From contig CAMDNQ010000002.1 in assembly GCA_945903265.1 (NCBI GenBank), forward strand, positions 62,001-126,000: a stretch of 64,000 bases of DNA, read 5' to 3'. Shown here piece by piece: positions 41,215-50,191 of the stretch (its first letter is position 1; each line of letters opens with the position of its first letter). Origin of the DNA: Candidatus Sulfopaludibacter sp. SbA3. GTDB taxonomy: Bacteria; Acidobacteriota; Vicinamibacteria; Vicinamibacterales; UBA2999. A program made the position numbers and the translations under genes. Under the pieces are notes generated by a model. The model was not told where the DNA came from, did no database searches, and worked only from the letters and a program-made list of their open reading frames with translations.

Positions 41215-42264
41215 CTACGAGGTGGCGATGCCGAGCGCAGCGAGGCGCCCACGCCCACACTCGATCATGATGTCCATCCACCGGGAGAACTTCGCCGGCC
41301 CATAGAGATACGGGTTCGGGCCGTTCGGGTTCTTTCGGATCTGCTCCAGGAACTCCAGGTCGCTCTGCACGCCGTTGGCGTGCATGTTGAGCGACGCCTC
41401 CACCTTCGCCGGCTTGGCGAAGTCGTTGAACACCTTCTCGAACTGAATCAGCGACTCGCGCGTCGGCATCTGCGTGGCCGCCAGCACGATGACCGCCTTC
41501 GACTCTCCGCGGACCTTCACCGGCACGATGACGCCCATCGTCCCCGGCGTGTGGCCGGGAATGTGGACCAGGGTCAGCGTCGTATCGCCCAGCGTGAGCT
41601 TCTGTCCGTGTGACGCGTCGATGTCCGGAACCGCCAGCGGCCGGTCGGCGCGCTGCGTCGGGAGCACGAGCTTCGCGTCGATCGGATTCATGATCACCTT
41701 CGCGCCGTACGTCTTCTGCAGGTAGAGCGCGCCGCCCGTGTGGTCGGACTGCCCCGGATGGCCGTGGCCGACGATGATGTATTTGATCTGCGCGGGATCG
41801 AGACCGACTTTCTTCAGGCCCGGCACGATGACCTCGCGCGCTTCGGCCTCGCTGTTCATCGTGTCGAGCATGATGATGCCGTCGCTCGTCGTGATCGCCC
41901 AGACGTTCTGCGACGTCATTCCGATCCAGTACATGTTGTCGAAGACCCGCGTCGGCTCGACGACGACGTTCGGCATCGGCGGGAGGCCGGCAGCCTGCCG
42001 CGCCAGCGCCATGCGCTGCGGTCCAGTCGCGGTGCAGAACATCTTCGCCTGGGCCTGCATGTCGGACCCGCCGATCTTCATCGCATTGGCGACACGCCGT
42101 TTCGTCTCTTCGTTGGTCGACCACTGCAGCTCGGTCGGGAACTCGGGCTGATTGCCACGCCCGCCGGCGCCGCGTCCACGTCCGCCGGGTTCCTGCGCGG
42201 AGGGAGACGCGATTGAGATCAGGATGGCTGCCGCAACAATTCCGGTAACACGCGTCATCATCAT
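41215..42264 (-). CDS. exported MBL-fold metallo-hydrolase with an altered zinc motif
   Basis: 349 residues with a signal peptide (about 1-24) and a Gly/Arg-rich linker (27-38). MBL features: VFDNMYWIG, WAITTSDGIIMLDT, and VHIPGHTPGTMGV with the HTPG mark. The first zinc motif reads HGHPGQSDH (167-175), that is His-x-His-x4-Asp-His instead of His-x-His-x-Asp-His, a three-residue expansion inside the metal loop. The third-ligand region may be LNMHANGV. Three ATGs are stacked at the start; the first overlaps the upstream cytochrome stop. Last gene of the operon 43765 to 41215. Confidence 0.78.
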   Translation of the reverse strand: MMMTRVTGIVAAAILISIASPSAQEPGGRGRGAGGRGNQPEFPTELQWSTNEETKRRVANAMKIGGSDMQAQAKMFCTATGPQRMALARQAAGLPPMPNVVVEPTRVFDNMYWIGMTSQNVWAITTSDGIIMLDTMNSEAEAREVIVPGLKKVGLDPAQIKYIIVGHGHPGQSDHTGGALYLQKTYGAKVIMNPIDAKLVLPTQRADRPLAVPDIDASHGQKLTLGDTTLTLVHIPGHTPGTMGVIVPVKVRGESKAVIVLAATQMPTRESLIQFEKVFNDFAKPAKVEASLNMHANGVQSDLEFLEQIRKNPNGPNPYLYGPAKFSRWMDIMIECGRGRLAALGIATS

Positions 42265-42686
42265 TTCGTCCTCATGATCGAGATAGTGTTCTGCGCCGCC
42301 GCGTCCGCCGGGAGTTCCGCGGCGCCCGTCGGAAACCGGTTCACCTGAAGCATGTAGGCGACGATATCCGCATTGGCCTCTGGGGAGAGCGTCCCCGGCG
42401 CGTCCTGCGGCATGGTCTTCGCGACGCGGTCGACGAGATCGCTCATCGGCCGGTCGTTCCAGAGGAGCAGGAACTCATCGCCCTTGAGCGCCGGCGCCAG
42501 GTCGGCGCCCTGCATGCCTTCCTGATGACAGGCCGCGCAGCTCGCGATGTACAGCTTCTTGCCCCGGCCGGCCTGCGCTTCCGTGTAGACGCCATCCCAC
42601 ACGGTCTTGCCCGCCTGGGCCGACATGTGCGCCGCAGCGGCGACCGCCCACACGATCGCTATCGCTCCGATCCCTGAAACCTTCAT
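42261..42686 (-). CDS. exported monohaem cytochrome c
   Basis: 141 residues, signal peptide about 1-24. Haem motif CAACH (50-54). A methionine in KTMPQDAPGTLS (about 90) is the likely sixth ligand, in the pattern of small class I cytochromes such as PQQ-dehydrogenase partners. The C-terminal helix NADIVAYMLQVNRFP is typical. It overlaps the alpha/beta-hydrolase gene upstream by four bases and the MBL-fold gene downstream by three or four, so the three are translationally coupled. The likely role is periplasmic electron acceptor. Confidence 0.85.
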   Translation of the reverse strand: MKVSGIGAIAIVWAVAAAAHMSAQAGKTVWDGVYTEAQAGRGKKLYIASCAACHQEGMQGADLAPALKGDEFLLLWNDRPMSDLVDRVAKTMPQDAPGTLSPEANADIVAYMLQVNRFPTGAAELPADAAAQNTISIMRTK

Positions 42687-43765
42687 TCCTGCCCGCCCCC
42701 CAGAGTGCTCATGAATTCAGCCAGATGCCGCTTCCACATCGCGGCCTGCATGTACGTGAAATGCCCGTGCGTCTCGGGCCCTGCCGGAATCAGCACGTGC
42801 TTCGCATTCGGGATCCGGCGGATCGCGGGCTCGAGCACATTCAGTTCCGGCGGATTCAGGGCATCGTCGGCAAAGTTGATGGCGAGCAGTCGCGCGCGGA
42901 TCTTCTCCAGGTCCTTCGACGGGTCGTAGTCCATGACCGCTTCGGTGGCGTACAGCTGGTTGTTCGCATCGTTGCGCCGCGCATCGTCCACGAGCTTCTG
43001 ATAGAACGCGTCGGCTGACTCGCGCGTGGGCGCCATTTCCTGCAGGCGGACCACGTTTTCGGTCATCAATTGCGCGAGCGGCAGCGTGTAGACATAGCGC
43101 GTGGGGTTCTTCTCGTAGTTGCCGCCGTTCCAGTCGGGATCGTTGCGAATGGCTTCGATGCGGATCCGCCGCGTAATCCAGTTGCGGCCGCTCATGGCAA
43201 TCGGCTGGCTCGCGATCGGCACCAGTCCATCCATGAACGTCGGATACATCTCGCCCCACATCCACGTCTGCATGCCGCCCATCGACGTGCCCAGCACCAG
43301 CCGCAGGTGGCGGATGCCAAGCGCTTCGGTGACGAGGCGATACTGCGCCTCGACGGCGTCGCGATAGCGATAGTGGGGAAACTTGCCCCGGAGGCCGTCG
43401 CTCGGCTTGCTCGATCCACCGGCGCCGATCCCATCCGGAATGACGATGAAATACTGCGTCGCGTCGAGTGACTGCCCTTTCGCAAACAGCTCACCGGCGA
43501 GCGTCGCCTGCAGCCACGAGGCGCTCGACCCGCTTGTGCCGTGCAGCAGCAGGACGCCGTTCGTGATGCTGCCAGCCGCGTTCCGTCGTGGTGTTCCCAG
43601 CGTGATGTAGTGAAGCCGCAGGTCGGGAAGCGTCTCACCGCTCGCGAAACGGAAGTCCTTGAGGATGAAATTGTCCTCGCGCTGGTTCGGCCAGGTCGTT
43701 TGGGCGCCTGCGGAATCGCCGCCGAAAAGCAGCATCGCAGCCACGACGAGAGCCTTCAGCCTCAT
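42683..43765 (-). CDS. exported alpha/beta-hydrolase of the MetX-like type
   Basis: 360 residues from the ATG at 43765, giving a signal peptide to about residue 22. Fold marks: LLLHGTSGSSASW, the nucleophile elbow LGTSMGGMQTWMW (Ser151), INFADDALNPPE (Asp) and a catalytic His in PETHGHF. This arrangement matches the homoserine O-acetyltransferase-like branch. Being exported, it is more likely an esterase or acyl hydrolase than a methionine-pathway enzyme. First gene of a tightly overlapping three-gene operon with a cytochrome c and an MBL-fold protein. The start has no clear Shine-Dalgarno. Confidence 0.82.
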   Translation of the reverse strand: MRLKALVVAAMLLFGGDSAGAQTTWPNQREDNFILKDFRFASGETLPDLRLHYITLGTPRRNAAGSITNGVLLLHGTSGSSASWLQATLAGELFAKGQSLDATQYFIVIPDGIGAGGSSKPSDGLRGKFPHYRYRDAVEAQYRLVTEALGIRHLRLVLGTSMGGMQTWMWGEMYPTFMDGLVPIASQPIAMSGRNWITRRIRIEAIRNDPDWNGGNYEKNPTRYVYTLPLAQLMTENVVRLQEMAPTRESADAFYQKLVDDARRNDANNQLYATEAVMDYDPSKDLEKIRARLLAINFADDALNPPELNVLEPAIRRIPNAKHVLIPAGPETHGHFTYMQAAMWKRHLAEFMSTLGGGQE

Positions 43766-43816
43766 AGGGCGTTCATCATATTCCGCCAGCCAGCTCATCC
43801 GGTAGACTGGGGCCGC

Positions 43817-44608
43817 ATGCCTCTGTTTCTTTACGATCTCCCGAACTGGCTCGTTGGATTGGTCATTTCCGGCACCTTGGTACTGCTATCGCTTGGTGGA
43901 TATTTCCTCTTCCGGCGGCTGTACCAGCACGAGTTTGACAGCGAGGAACGCGACATCGCGATGTCGGTTCTCGGGGTCGTCGCGACGATCAACTCACTGC
44001 TGCTCGCGTTTTCCGCCGTGTCGGTCTGGGAATCGTTCGGCTCGGCCGAAGAGGCTCTCGTGCGCGAAGCGGACACGATTGGCGAGCTGGCGCGCGACCT
44101 TGCCGTCTTCGGCAGCCCCGAAGCGACCGGAGCGCGGGTCCTGCTCCTCGACTACGCCGGGATCGTCGTCAACAGCGAATGGGAGGCGATGCGCGGCGGT
44201 GAAGCCGACATGACGGCGTGGACCACCATCGACAATCTGTTCCGTGCGGTCGGGACCATCGAACCGGATAACCCTCGACGCGTGGCGCTCCTTCCCGAGA
44301 TCTGGGCTCGGACGAACGAGCTGCTGGTCCATCGCCGGGACCGGCTTCACGCAAGCCAGGCCGAGGTCCCCTTCACGTTGTGGATGGTCGTCTTCGTCGG
44401 GACCGTGATGACAATGCTCACCATGTACGTACTGCCTCCGACGCGATTCAACCTCGCGATGATTAGCTCGATCGCGTTGTGCATGGGGCTCGTGCTCTAC
44501 TTCATCGTCGCCATGGATCATCCGTTCGCTGGCGAGGAGAGCATTTCGCCCGAGCCGTTCCAGTCGGCAATCGGCAACATGCAGCGCTGGGATCTCGAAT
44601 CGCGCTGA
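43817..44608 (+). CDS. DUF4239 (bestrophin-like) inner-membrane protein
   Basis: 263 residues with four predicted membrane helices: about 10-32, 48-68, 185-205 and 212-232. A charged central domain lies between helices 2 and 3. The segment AMSVLGVVATINSLLLAFSAVSVWESF is characteristic of the DUF4239 family. Function unknown; the likeness to bestrophin channels is distant. The ATG has no Shine-Dalgarno, but TAGACT lies eight bases upstream (43803-43808), so the transcript may be leaderless. Divergent from the hydrolase operon across 51 bp. Confidence 0.78.
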   Translation: MPLFLYDLPNWLVGLVISGTLVLLSLGGYFLFRRLYQHEFDSEERDIAMSVLGVVATINSLLLAFSAVSVWESFGSAEEALVREADTIGELARDLAVFGSPEATGARVLLLDYAGIVVNSEWEAMRGGEADMTAWTTIDNLFRAVGTIEPDNPRRVALLPEIWARTNELLVHRRDRLHASQAEVPFTLWMVVFVGTVMTMLTMYVLPPTRFNLAMISSIALCMGLVLYFIVAMDHPFAGEESISPEPFQSAIGNMQRWDLESR

Positions 44609-44612
44609 CCGC

Positions 44613-45821
44613 TCAGTACTGCATCCCGAAGCGATCGGGCGCATCGAGCGTCGGACCGAAGGGAGCCGTGTCGAGCCATTTGCCGAGACGGGGCACGACA
44701 GGGGCGAGCACCGCGGCGGAGCGGCGAATCAGTTTCCTGCCCGGAGAGGCTGCCTGCAGGTGACGGAGGGCAGCCGAGGACGCCGCCCGATTCCGCGTCG
44801 CCGCCGCAACACGCGCCGCCGCGGCGTCATCGATGACCGCGAGCCGCTTGGCCTCTGTCTCGCACCTCAGTGCTGAATTGATCGCGCGCGCGGCGACCCG
44901 GGCGTCCGCCACGCCCGAGTTCAGGCCGCGTGCGCCGAACGGCGCGAACACGTGGCCCGCTTCTCCCGCCAGCAACACCCGCCGGTTCGCATCGGTGAAG
45001 GCGGTCGCAATCGCCTGCCGGAAGACGTAGGTGGACACCCACGTCACGCGATCGGCGTACTTCGCGGGCATGACCTTCACCAGCCAGTCGCGTACGCCAG
45101 CCTCCGACCCGAAGTCGTCAGGGTTGTCATCCGGGTGGCACTGCAGGTCGACGCGCCAGTGGCCGGCGAACGGCACGAACAGCACGTTGCGGAATCCGAC
45201 TGCCGGATGTTCATAGTGGAACACCCGTTCGAGCGGCAGCGGGTCGCCAGCGTCTTCGGCGATATCGACGATGACGTACGCGTTCGATGTCCGTGGCCCT
45301 TCGAGGTGCAGACCGAGCGACTCGCGAACGGCTGACCGCGAGCCGTCGGCGGCGATCACGTAGCTGGCGGTGAACTGACGCCCGTCGGCAATGTCGAGCC
45401 GCACGCCGTCAGCGCCAGAGGATGCCCCGGTGACTTCGGCTTCCCAGATGAAATCAACGCCCGCATGCGTGCAGGCGTCGAGGAGGATTCGCTCCGTGAC
45501 CACCTGCGGCAGGCTGGTGGCGGCCGGCAGGACATCCGCGCGCGGCGGCGGATAGGTGCGGCGATACACGTCGCGGCCGCGATAGACCGTCCGCTTGGTG
45601 CTCCATCCGAGGCCATGGCGCGCGAGCTCGAGACCCAGCCCGGGACGAATCCGGTCGAGCACGTTCAGCGTGACCCTGTGCAGGAAAATCGCCCGGCTCC
45701 CCGGCCGCACGCGATCCGCGGCGCCCGCTTCAATGACGGTCACCGGGCGTCCCGTGGCGCGTACGGCAAGCGCGGCCGTCAGCCCCACCGGTCCAGCGCC
45801 GACCACGACAATCTCAGTCAC
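44613..45821 (-). CDS. FAD-dependent aromatic-ring-type monooxygenase
   Basis: 402 residues. GAGPVGLTAALA near the start (dinucleotide fold), VIAADGSRSAVRESLG (DG motif, about 150) and RVLLAGEAGHVFAPFGARGLNSGVADA (GD motif, about 285). This is the three-motif pattern of class A flavoprotein monooxygenases such as phenol and salicylate hydroxylases. In the GD motif the usual Gly-Asp is Gly-Glu. It probably hydroxylates an aromatic or quinone-like substrate in the cytoplasm. GTG start; only 19 bp separate it from the divergent 4Fe-4S/NrfD gene. Confidence 0.82.
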   Translation of the reverse strand: MTEIVVVGAGPVGLTAALAVRATGRPVTVIEAGAADRVRPGSRAIFLHRVTLNVLDRIRPGLGLELARHGLGWSTKRTVYRGRDVYRRTYPPPRADVLPAATSLPQVVTERILLDACTHAGVDFIWEAEVTGASSGADGVRLDIADGRQFTASYVIAADGSRSAVRESLGLHLEGPRTSNAYVIVDIAEDAGDPLPLERVFHYEHPAVGFRNVLFVPFAGHWRVDLQCHPDDNPDDFGSEAGVRDWLVKVMPAKYADRVTWVSTYVFRQAIATAFTDANRRVLLAGEAGHVFAPFGARGLNSGVADARVAARAINSALRCETEAKRLAVIDDAAAARVAAATRNRAASSAALRHLQAASPGRKLIRRSAAVLAPVVPRLGKWLDTAPFGPTLDAPDRFGMQY

Positions 45822-45840
45822 GCACTATTATTGTGGCCAC

Positions 45841-47349
45841 ATGCACCGCGAGCCGGCCTGGATCAAAGTCATCGACCAGACCCGGTGCATCGGCTGTCAC
45901 GCCTGCAGTACGGCCTGCAAGTCAGAGAATCAGGTTCCGCTGTCGGTCAACCGCACCTACGTCAAGTCGGTCGACGTCGGCGTGTTTCCAACGGGCCGCC
46001 GCGCGTTCCAGGTCACGCGCTGCAACCAGTGCGCCGATGCGCCCTGCGTCGCGGCCTGCCCCACCAGCGCGATGTACCAGCGGCGCGACGGCATCGTCGA
46101 TTTCGACAAATCGATCTGCATCGGGTGCAAGGCGTGCATTGCCGCCTGCCCCTACGACGCGATCTTCATCAACCCTGACGACCACTCCGCCGAGAAGTGC
46201 AATTTCTGCGCGCATCGCCTCGACGTCGGCCTGCAGCCCGCCTGCGTCGTCGTCTGCCCGACGCAGGCGATCATCGTGGGCGACCGGCACGACGAGGGAT
46301 CGCAGGTGGCGCAGATACTTCGCGGGAGTGCGGTCGCTGTCCGCAAACCTGAAAAACAGACGCGGCCGCAGCTGTTCTACAAGGGCGCCACGGCCGCGAC
46401 GCTCGATCCGCTCGTGGCGCGACGGCCCGCCGGTGGCTTGTTCATGTGGAGCCAGCAGTTCCTCGGCGAGCACGCGGTCGTCTCGGGGCATCCGCATCCT
46501 CAGAATTCGGCTGCGGCCGTGCTGTCGTATGACGTCGGACACCGCGCGCCGTGGGACTGGCGCGTGAGTCTCTACACGTGGACCAAGAGCATCGCGGCTG
46601 GTGTGTATCTCGCGGCATTGATACTTGTCGCGATGGGGGTGCTCGCCGCTGACGATCTCCTCTGGCGCTGGGTTGCGCCTGTGGCTTCGCTGGTGTTCCT
46701 GGGCCTTACAGGCCTGCTGTTGATCTCGGACCTCGAGCACCCGGGACGTTTCTACATGATTTTCACGAGGCCGCAGTGGCGCAGCTGGCTCGTTCGCGGG
46801 GCCTTCATCATCGGAGCCTATGCGGCTGTCCTCGTGCTCCACGCGGCCCTGAACGTCGCCGGCCAGGCGAGCTGGCAGATGCCGCTCGCCATCGCCGGGG
46901 TCCCGCTCGCGATCATGGCGGCGATCTACACCGCCTATCTGTTCAAGCAGTCGCGCGGACGCGAATTGTGGCAGAGCGCTCTGCTCGCGCCGCACCTGCT
47001 CGTGCAGGCCCTGCTCGCGGGCGCCGCGTCGCTGGCGGCGTGTGCGTGGGTGATTGCACCGGAGGCGGTGCCCGCGCTGCTCCAGATGGTGGCATCCTCC
47101 GCGGTTGCGCATCTGGGGCTCGTCGCGGCCGAAACGCTCCATACGCGCGGAACGGTCCATGTCCGCCTGGCGATTCACGAAATGGTCAGCGGCACGTACC
47201 GTGGATTTTTCATGGCCAGTATCGCGGCGGTCGCAGCCGGTGTGCTCGTGCCCTGGATTGGCGTGCCACTCGTCGCGCTCCCGCTTCTCGGATTGATTGC
47301 CTACGAACATGCCTACGTACAGGCAGGACAGGCTGTTCCCCTTGCCTGA
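45841..47349 (+). CDS. fusion of a 4Fe-4S ferredoxin subunit and an NrfD membrane subunit
   Basis: 502 residues from the ATG at 45841. Residues 1-200 hold four cysteine clusters (CIGCHACSTAC, CNQCADAPCVAAC, CIGCKACIAAC and CNFCAHR...CVVVC), as in DmsB/PsrB-type electron-transfer subunits. Residues about 235-500 form roughly eight membrane helices of the NrfD/PsrC type that exchange electrons with the quinone pool. These two are usually separate proteins. No Tat or Sec signal is present, so the Fe-S domain probably faces the cytoplasm. TATTAT lies nine bases before the start and suggests a leaderless transcript. It overlaps the catalytic-subunit gene by 41 bases. Confidence 0.85.
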   Translation: MHREPAWIKVIDQTRCIGCHACSTACKSENQVPLSVNRTYVKSVDVGVFPTGRRAFQVTRCNQCADAPCVAACPTSAMYQRRDGIVDFDKSICIGCKACIAACPYDAIFINPDDHSAEKCNFCAHRLDVGLQPACVVVCPTQAIIVGDRHDEGSQVAQILRGSAVAVRKPEKQTRPQLFYKGATAATLDPLVARRPAGGLFMWSQQFLGEHAVVSGHPHPQNSAAAVLSYDVGHRAPWDWRVSLYTWTKSIAAGVYLAALILVAMGVLAADDLLWRWVAPVASLVFLGLTGLLLISDLEHPGRFYMIFTRPQWRSWLVRGAFIIGAYAAVLVLHAALNVAGQASWQMPLAIAGVPLAIMAAIYTAYLFKQSRGRELWQSALLAPHLLVQALLAGAASLAACAWVIAPEAVPALLQMVASSAVAHLGLVAAETLHTRGTVHVRLAIHEMVSGTYRGFFMASIAAVAAGVLVPWIGVPLVALPLLGLIAYEHAYVQAGQAVPLA

Positions 47350-50191
47350 CAAAGCGCCTGACAAAGCGCCTGACAAGAAGCCGGATCTGATTTCCTCGCC
47401 GCCGAAAGAGCGGTGGGACAACTGGGTAGAGCTCGACTCGAAGGCGTGGCCAGAGCGCGTCGAGAAGCGCTACGACCTCGTGCCGACGACCTGTTTCAAC
47501 TGCGAGTCGGCGTGCGGGCTCCTTGCGTACGTCGACAAGGACACGCAGGAAATCCGGAAGTTCGAGGGCAACCCCGAGCATCCGGGCTCACGGGGACGTA
47601 ATTGCGCCAAGGGCCCGGCGACGCTCAACCAGGTCATGGACCCGGACCGCATCCTGTACCCGCTCAAGCGGGCCGGCAAACGCGGCGAGGGCAAGTGGGA
47701 GCGCGTCAGCTGGGAGACGGCGCTCGAGGACATCGCCACCCGCATCCGTCGCGCGCTGCGCGAGAAGCGCCCGAACAACGTCATGTACCACGTCGGACGC
47801 CCCGGCGAAGACGGCTTTGCCGAACGGATCCTGGCGGCCTGGGGCGTTGACGGCCATAACTCGCACACCAACATCTGCTCGTCGAGCGCGCGCGCCGGGT
47901 ACGCGTACTGGATGGGCCTCGATCGCCCGAGTCCGGACCACGCCAACGCGGAGGTCATCCTCCTGATCAGCGCGCACCTCGAGTCGGGCCACTATTTCAA
48001 TCCGCACGCGCAGCGGATCATGGACGCCAAGCAGAACGGCAAGAAGGTCATCGTGTTCGATACGCGGATGTCGAATACCGTCACCCACGCCGACCACTGG
48101 CTGGCGCCCTACCCCGGTTCCGAAGCCGCCATCCTTCTCTCCATCGCCAACTACCTGATTCAGCACGGGCTCTACAACCGCGCGTTCGTCGAGCGCTGGT
48201 GGAACTGGGCGGAATACATGGAGGCCGTCGAACGGCAGCCAGGCGCGACGTTCGCGGCATTCGAGGAGACGCTGAAGCGGCGCTACAGCGAATACACGTT
48301 CGCGTTTGCGGCGGCGGAAGCGGGCGTTGATGCCGCCGCCATCGAAGAGGTCGCCAAGGTGGTGGCCACGGCGGGGACAAAGCTGGCCACGCACACCTGG
48401 CGCAGCGCCGGGTCAGGGAATCTCGGCGGCTGGAGCGTGTCGCGCTGCCTGTTCATGCTGAACGCGCTGCTCGGCGCGATCGCGACCGAGGGCGGCACGT
48501 ATCCGAATGCCTGGAACAAGTACGTGCCGAAGCCCGTTCACGTGCCGCCGCACCCGGACGTCTGGAACGGACTGACGTGGCCGGATGAATATCCGCTCGC
48601 GATGCACGAGATGTCGTTCCTGCTGCCGCACCTGCTCAAGGATGGACGCGGGCGGCTGGACGTCTACTTCACGCGCGTCTACAACCCGGTCTGGACGAAC
48701 CCCGACGGCTTCTCCTGGATCGAAGCGCTCACCGACGAATCGATGATTGGCCTGCACGTCGCGCTGACGCCCACGTGGAGCGAGACGGCGTACTTCGCCG
48801 ACTACGTGCTGCCCATGGGCCATGCCTCGGAGCGGCACGACATCCATTCGTACGAGACGCACGATGCCCAGTGGATCGGGTTCCGGCAGCCGGTCATGCG
48901 CGCGCTGCGGACGCGAAACGGCGAGACCGTCGCCGACACGCGCGAGACGAACCCTGGCGAAGTCTGGGAAGAAAATGAGTTCTGGATCGATCTCACCTGG
49001 CGGATCGATCCGGGCGGCGACCTCGGCATCCGTCACCACGTGGAATCCCCCGCCGATCCGCACACGAAGCTGACGGTCGATGAGTATTACCGCCACATCT
49101 TCGAGCGCTCGGTGCCGGGACTCCCCGAGGCGGCGGCGGCCGCGGGTCTCGATCCGCTCGAGTACATGCGCCGGTTCGGCGCCTTCGAAGTACGAAAGCG
49201 CGTCGGCCAGCGGCACGAGCAGCCGGTGCCCGCGCAGGAGCTCAAGGACGTCGCCGAGTCACCACTGGGCCGCGTGTACACCGCGACCCCGCGTCCCCTC
49301 GATTCGAACATCGTTCCGCTGCCGACGCCGGAGCCAGACAGCGAGGGCCGGCGCGCCGTTGGCGTCACGATCGACGGCCAGATCCTCCAGGGATTTCCGA
49401 CGCCGAGCGGCCGGCTCGAGTTCTATTCGAGCACGCTCGACCGATGGGGCTGGCCGGAGTACGCGCTGCCGACCTACATCCACAGCCACATCCATCCGTC
49501 AGTGATGACGGCTGGAGAGATGCCGCTCATCTCGACGTTCCGGCTGCCGATGCACATCCACACGCGAAGCGCGAACGCGAAGTGGCTCGACGAAATCGCG
49601 CACACGAATCCTCTCTGGATTCATCCGACCGACGCGCAGCGCCTCGGCGTCGATACGGGCGACCTCCTCCGTGTCGAAACGCGGATCGGGCATTACGTGA
49701 TCGCCGCGTGGGTCACCGAAGGCATCCGCCCTGGCGTCGTCGCCTGCAGCCATCACATGGGTCGGTGGAAGCTGCGCGAGTCGGAAGGCCAGCGCCAGTT
49801 CATGCGCACCGTCGGCCTGACGCAGACCTACCACTCCTGGCAGATGACAACGAGCGAGAAGGTCAAGCCGTTCGAGTCAGCAGACGCCGACACGAGCCGG
49901 ATCTGGTGGACCGATGTCGGCGTGCACCAGAACCTCACGTTCCCGGTCCAGCCCGATCCGATTTCAGGGATGCACTGCTGGCACCAGGCGGTGCGGGTCG
50001 TGAAGGCGCAGCCTGGGGATACCGCGGGCGACATCAGCGTCGATACGAATAAATCGCGCGAGGCGTTCCGCGAGTGGATGGAGAAGACGCGTCCCGCCAG
50101 CACGCACAGTCCCGACGGCAACCGGCGCCCCTACTGGCTGCTGCGTCCGTTGAAGCCGTCGAAGAACGCCTACCGGCTGCCCTCGCGGTAG
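47309..50191 (+). CDS. molybdopterin oxidoreductase catalytic subunit, DMSO-reductase superfamily
   Basis: 960 residues from the ATG at 47309; a TTG at 47297 is the alternative. N-terminal 4Fe-4S site CFNCESACG with a fourth Cys in GRNCAKGP. The molybdenum-ligand region is probably NICSSSARAGYA, giving Cys, as in Nap or PsrA. The pterin-binding C-terminal domain is seen in TAGEMPLISTFRLPMHIHT and later IHPTDAQRLGVDTGDLLRVE. There is no twin-arginine signal, so a cytoplasmic active site is likely. It partners the Fe-S/NrfD fusion to make a quinone-linked complex; the substrate is unknown. The N-terminus contains DKAPDKAPDKKPD from a 12-bp tandem repeat. The 3' end overlaps the convergent SulP gene by 22 bases. 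Confidence 0.85.
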   Translation: MPTYRQDRLFPLPDKAPDKAPDKKPDLISSPPKERWDNWVELDSKAWPERVEKRYDLVPTTCFNCESACGLLAYVDKDTQEIRKFEGNPEHPGSRGRNCAKGPATLNQVMDPDRILYPLKRAGKRGEGKWERVSWETALEDIATRIRRALREKRPNNVMYHVGRPGEDGFAERILAAWGVDGHNSHTNICSSSARAGYAYWMGLDRPSPDHANAEVILLISAHLESGHYFNPHAQRIMDAKQNGKKVIVFDTRMSNTVTHADHWLAPYPGSEAAILLSIANYLIQHGLYNRAFVERWWNWAEYMEAVERQPGATFAAFEETLKRRYSEYTFAFAAAEAGVDAAAIEEVAKVVATAGTKLATHTWRSAGSGNLGGWSVSRCLFMLNALLGAIATEGGTYPNAWNKYVPKPVHVPPHPDVWNGLTWPDEYPLAMHEMSFLLPHLLKDGRGRLDVYFTRVYNPVWTNPDGFSWIEALTDESMIGLHVALTPTWSETAYFADYVLPMGHASERHDIHSYETHDAQWIGFRQPVMRALRTRNGETVADTRETNPGEVWEENEFWIDLTWRIDPGGDLGIRHHVESPADPHTKLTVDEYYRHIFERSVPGLPEAAAAAGLDPLEYMRRFGAFEVRKRVGQRHEQPVPAQELKDVAESPLGRVYTATPRPLDSNIVPLPTPEPDSEGRRAVGVTIDGQILQGFPTPSGRLEFYSSTLDRWGWPEYALPTYIHSHIHPSVMTAGEMPLISTFRLPMHIHTRSANAKWLDEIAHTNPLWIHPTDAQRLGVDTGDLLRVETRIGHYVIAAWVTEGIRPGVVACSHHMGRWKLRESEGQRQFMRTVGLTQTYHSWQMTTSEKVKPFESADADTSRIWWTDVGVHQNLTFPVQPDPISGMHCWHQAVRVVKAQPGDTAGDISVDTNKSREAFREWMEKTRPASTHSPDGNRRPYWLLRPLKPSKNAYRLPSR
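47344..47379 (+). repeat. 12-bp tandem repeat at a gene junction
   Basis: GCCTGACAAAGC is present twice, plus a third partial unit. In one frame the first unit supplies the TGA stop of the Fe-S/NrfD gene. In the other frame the units encode DKAP repeats in the oxidoreductase N-terminus. Copy-number change would keep frame. Confidence 0.7.

Noticed and set aside
42683-43765. Homoserine O-acetyltransferase of methionine synthesis
   Set aside because: The fold motif fits, but a signal peptide and an operon with cytochrome c and an MBL-fold protein argue against a cytoplasmic biosynthetic role.
45922-47421. 499-codon minus-strand frame
   Set aside because: Antisense to the Fe-S/NrfD fusion with its four cysteine clusters; no independent evidence.
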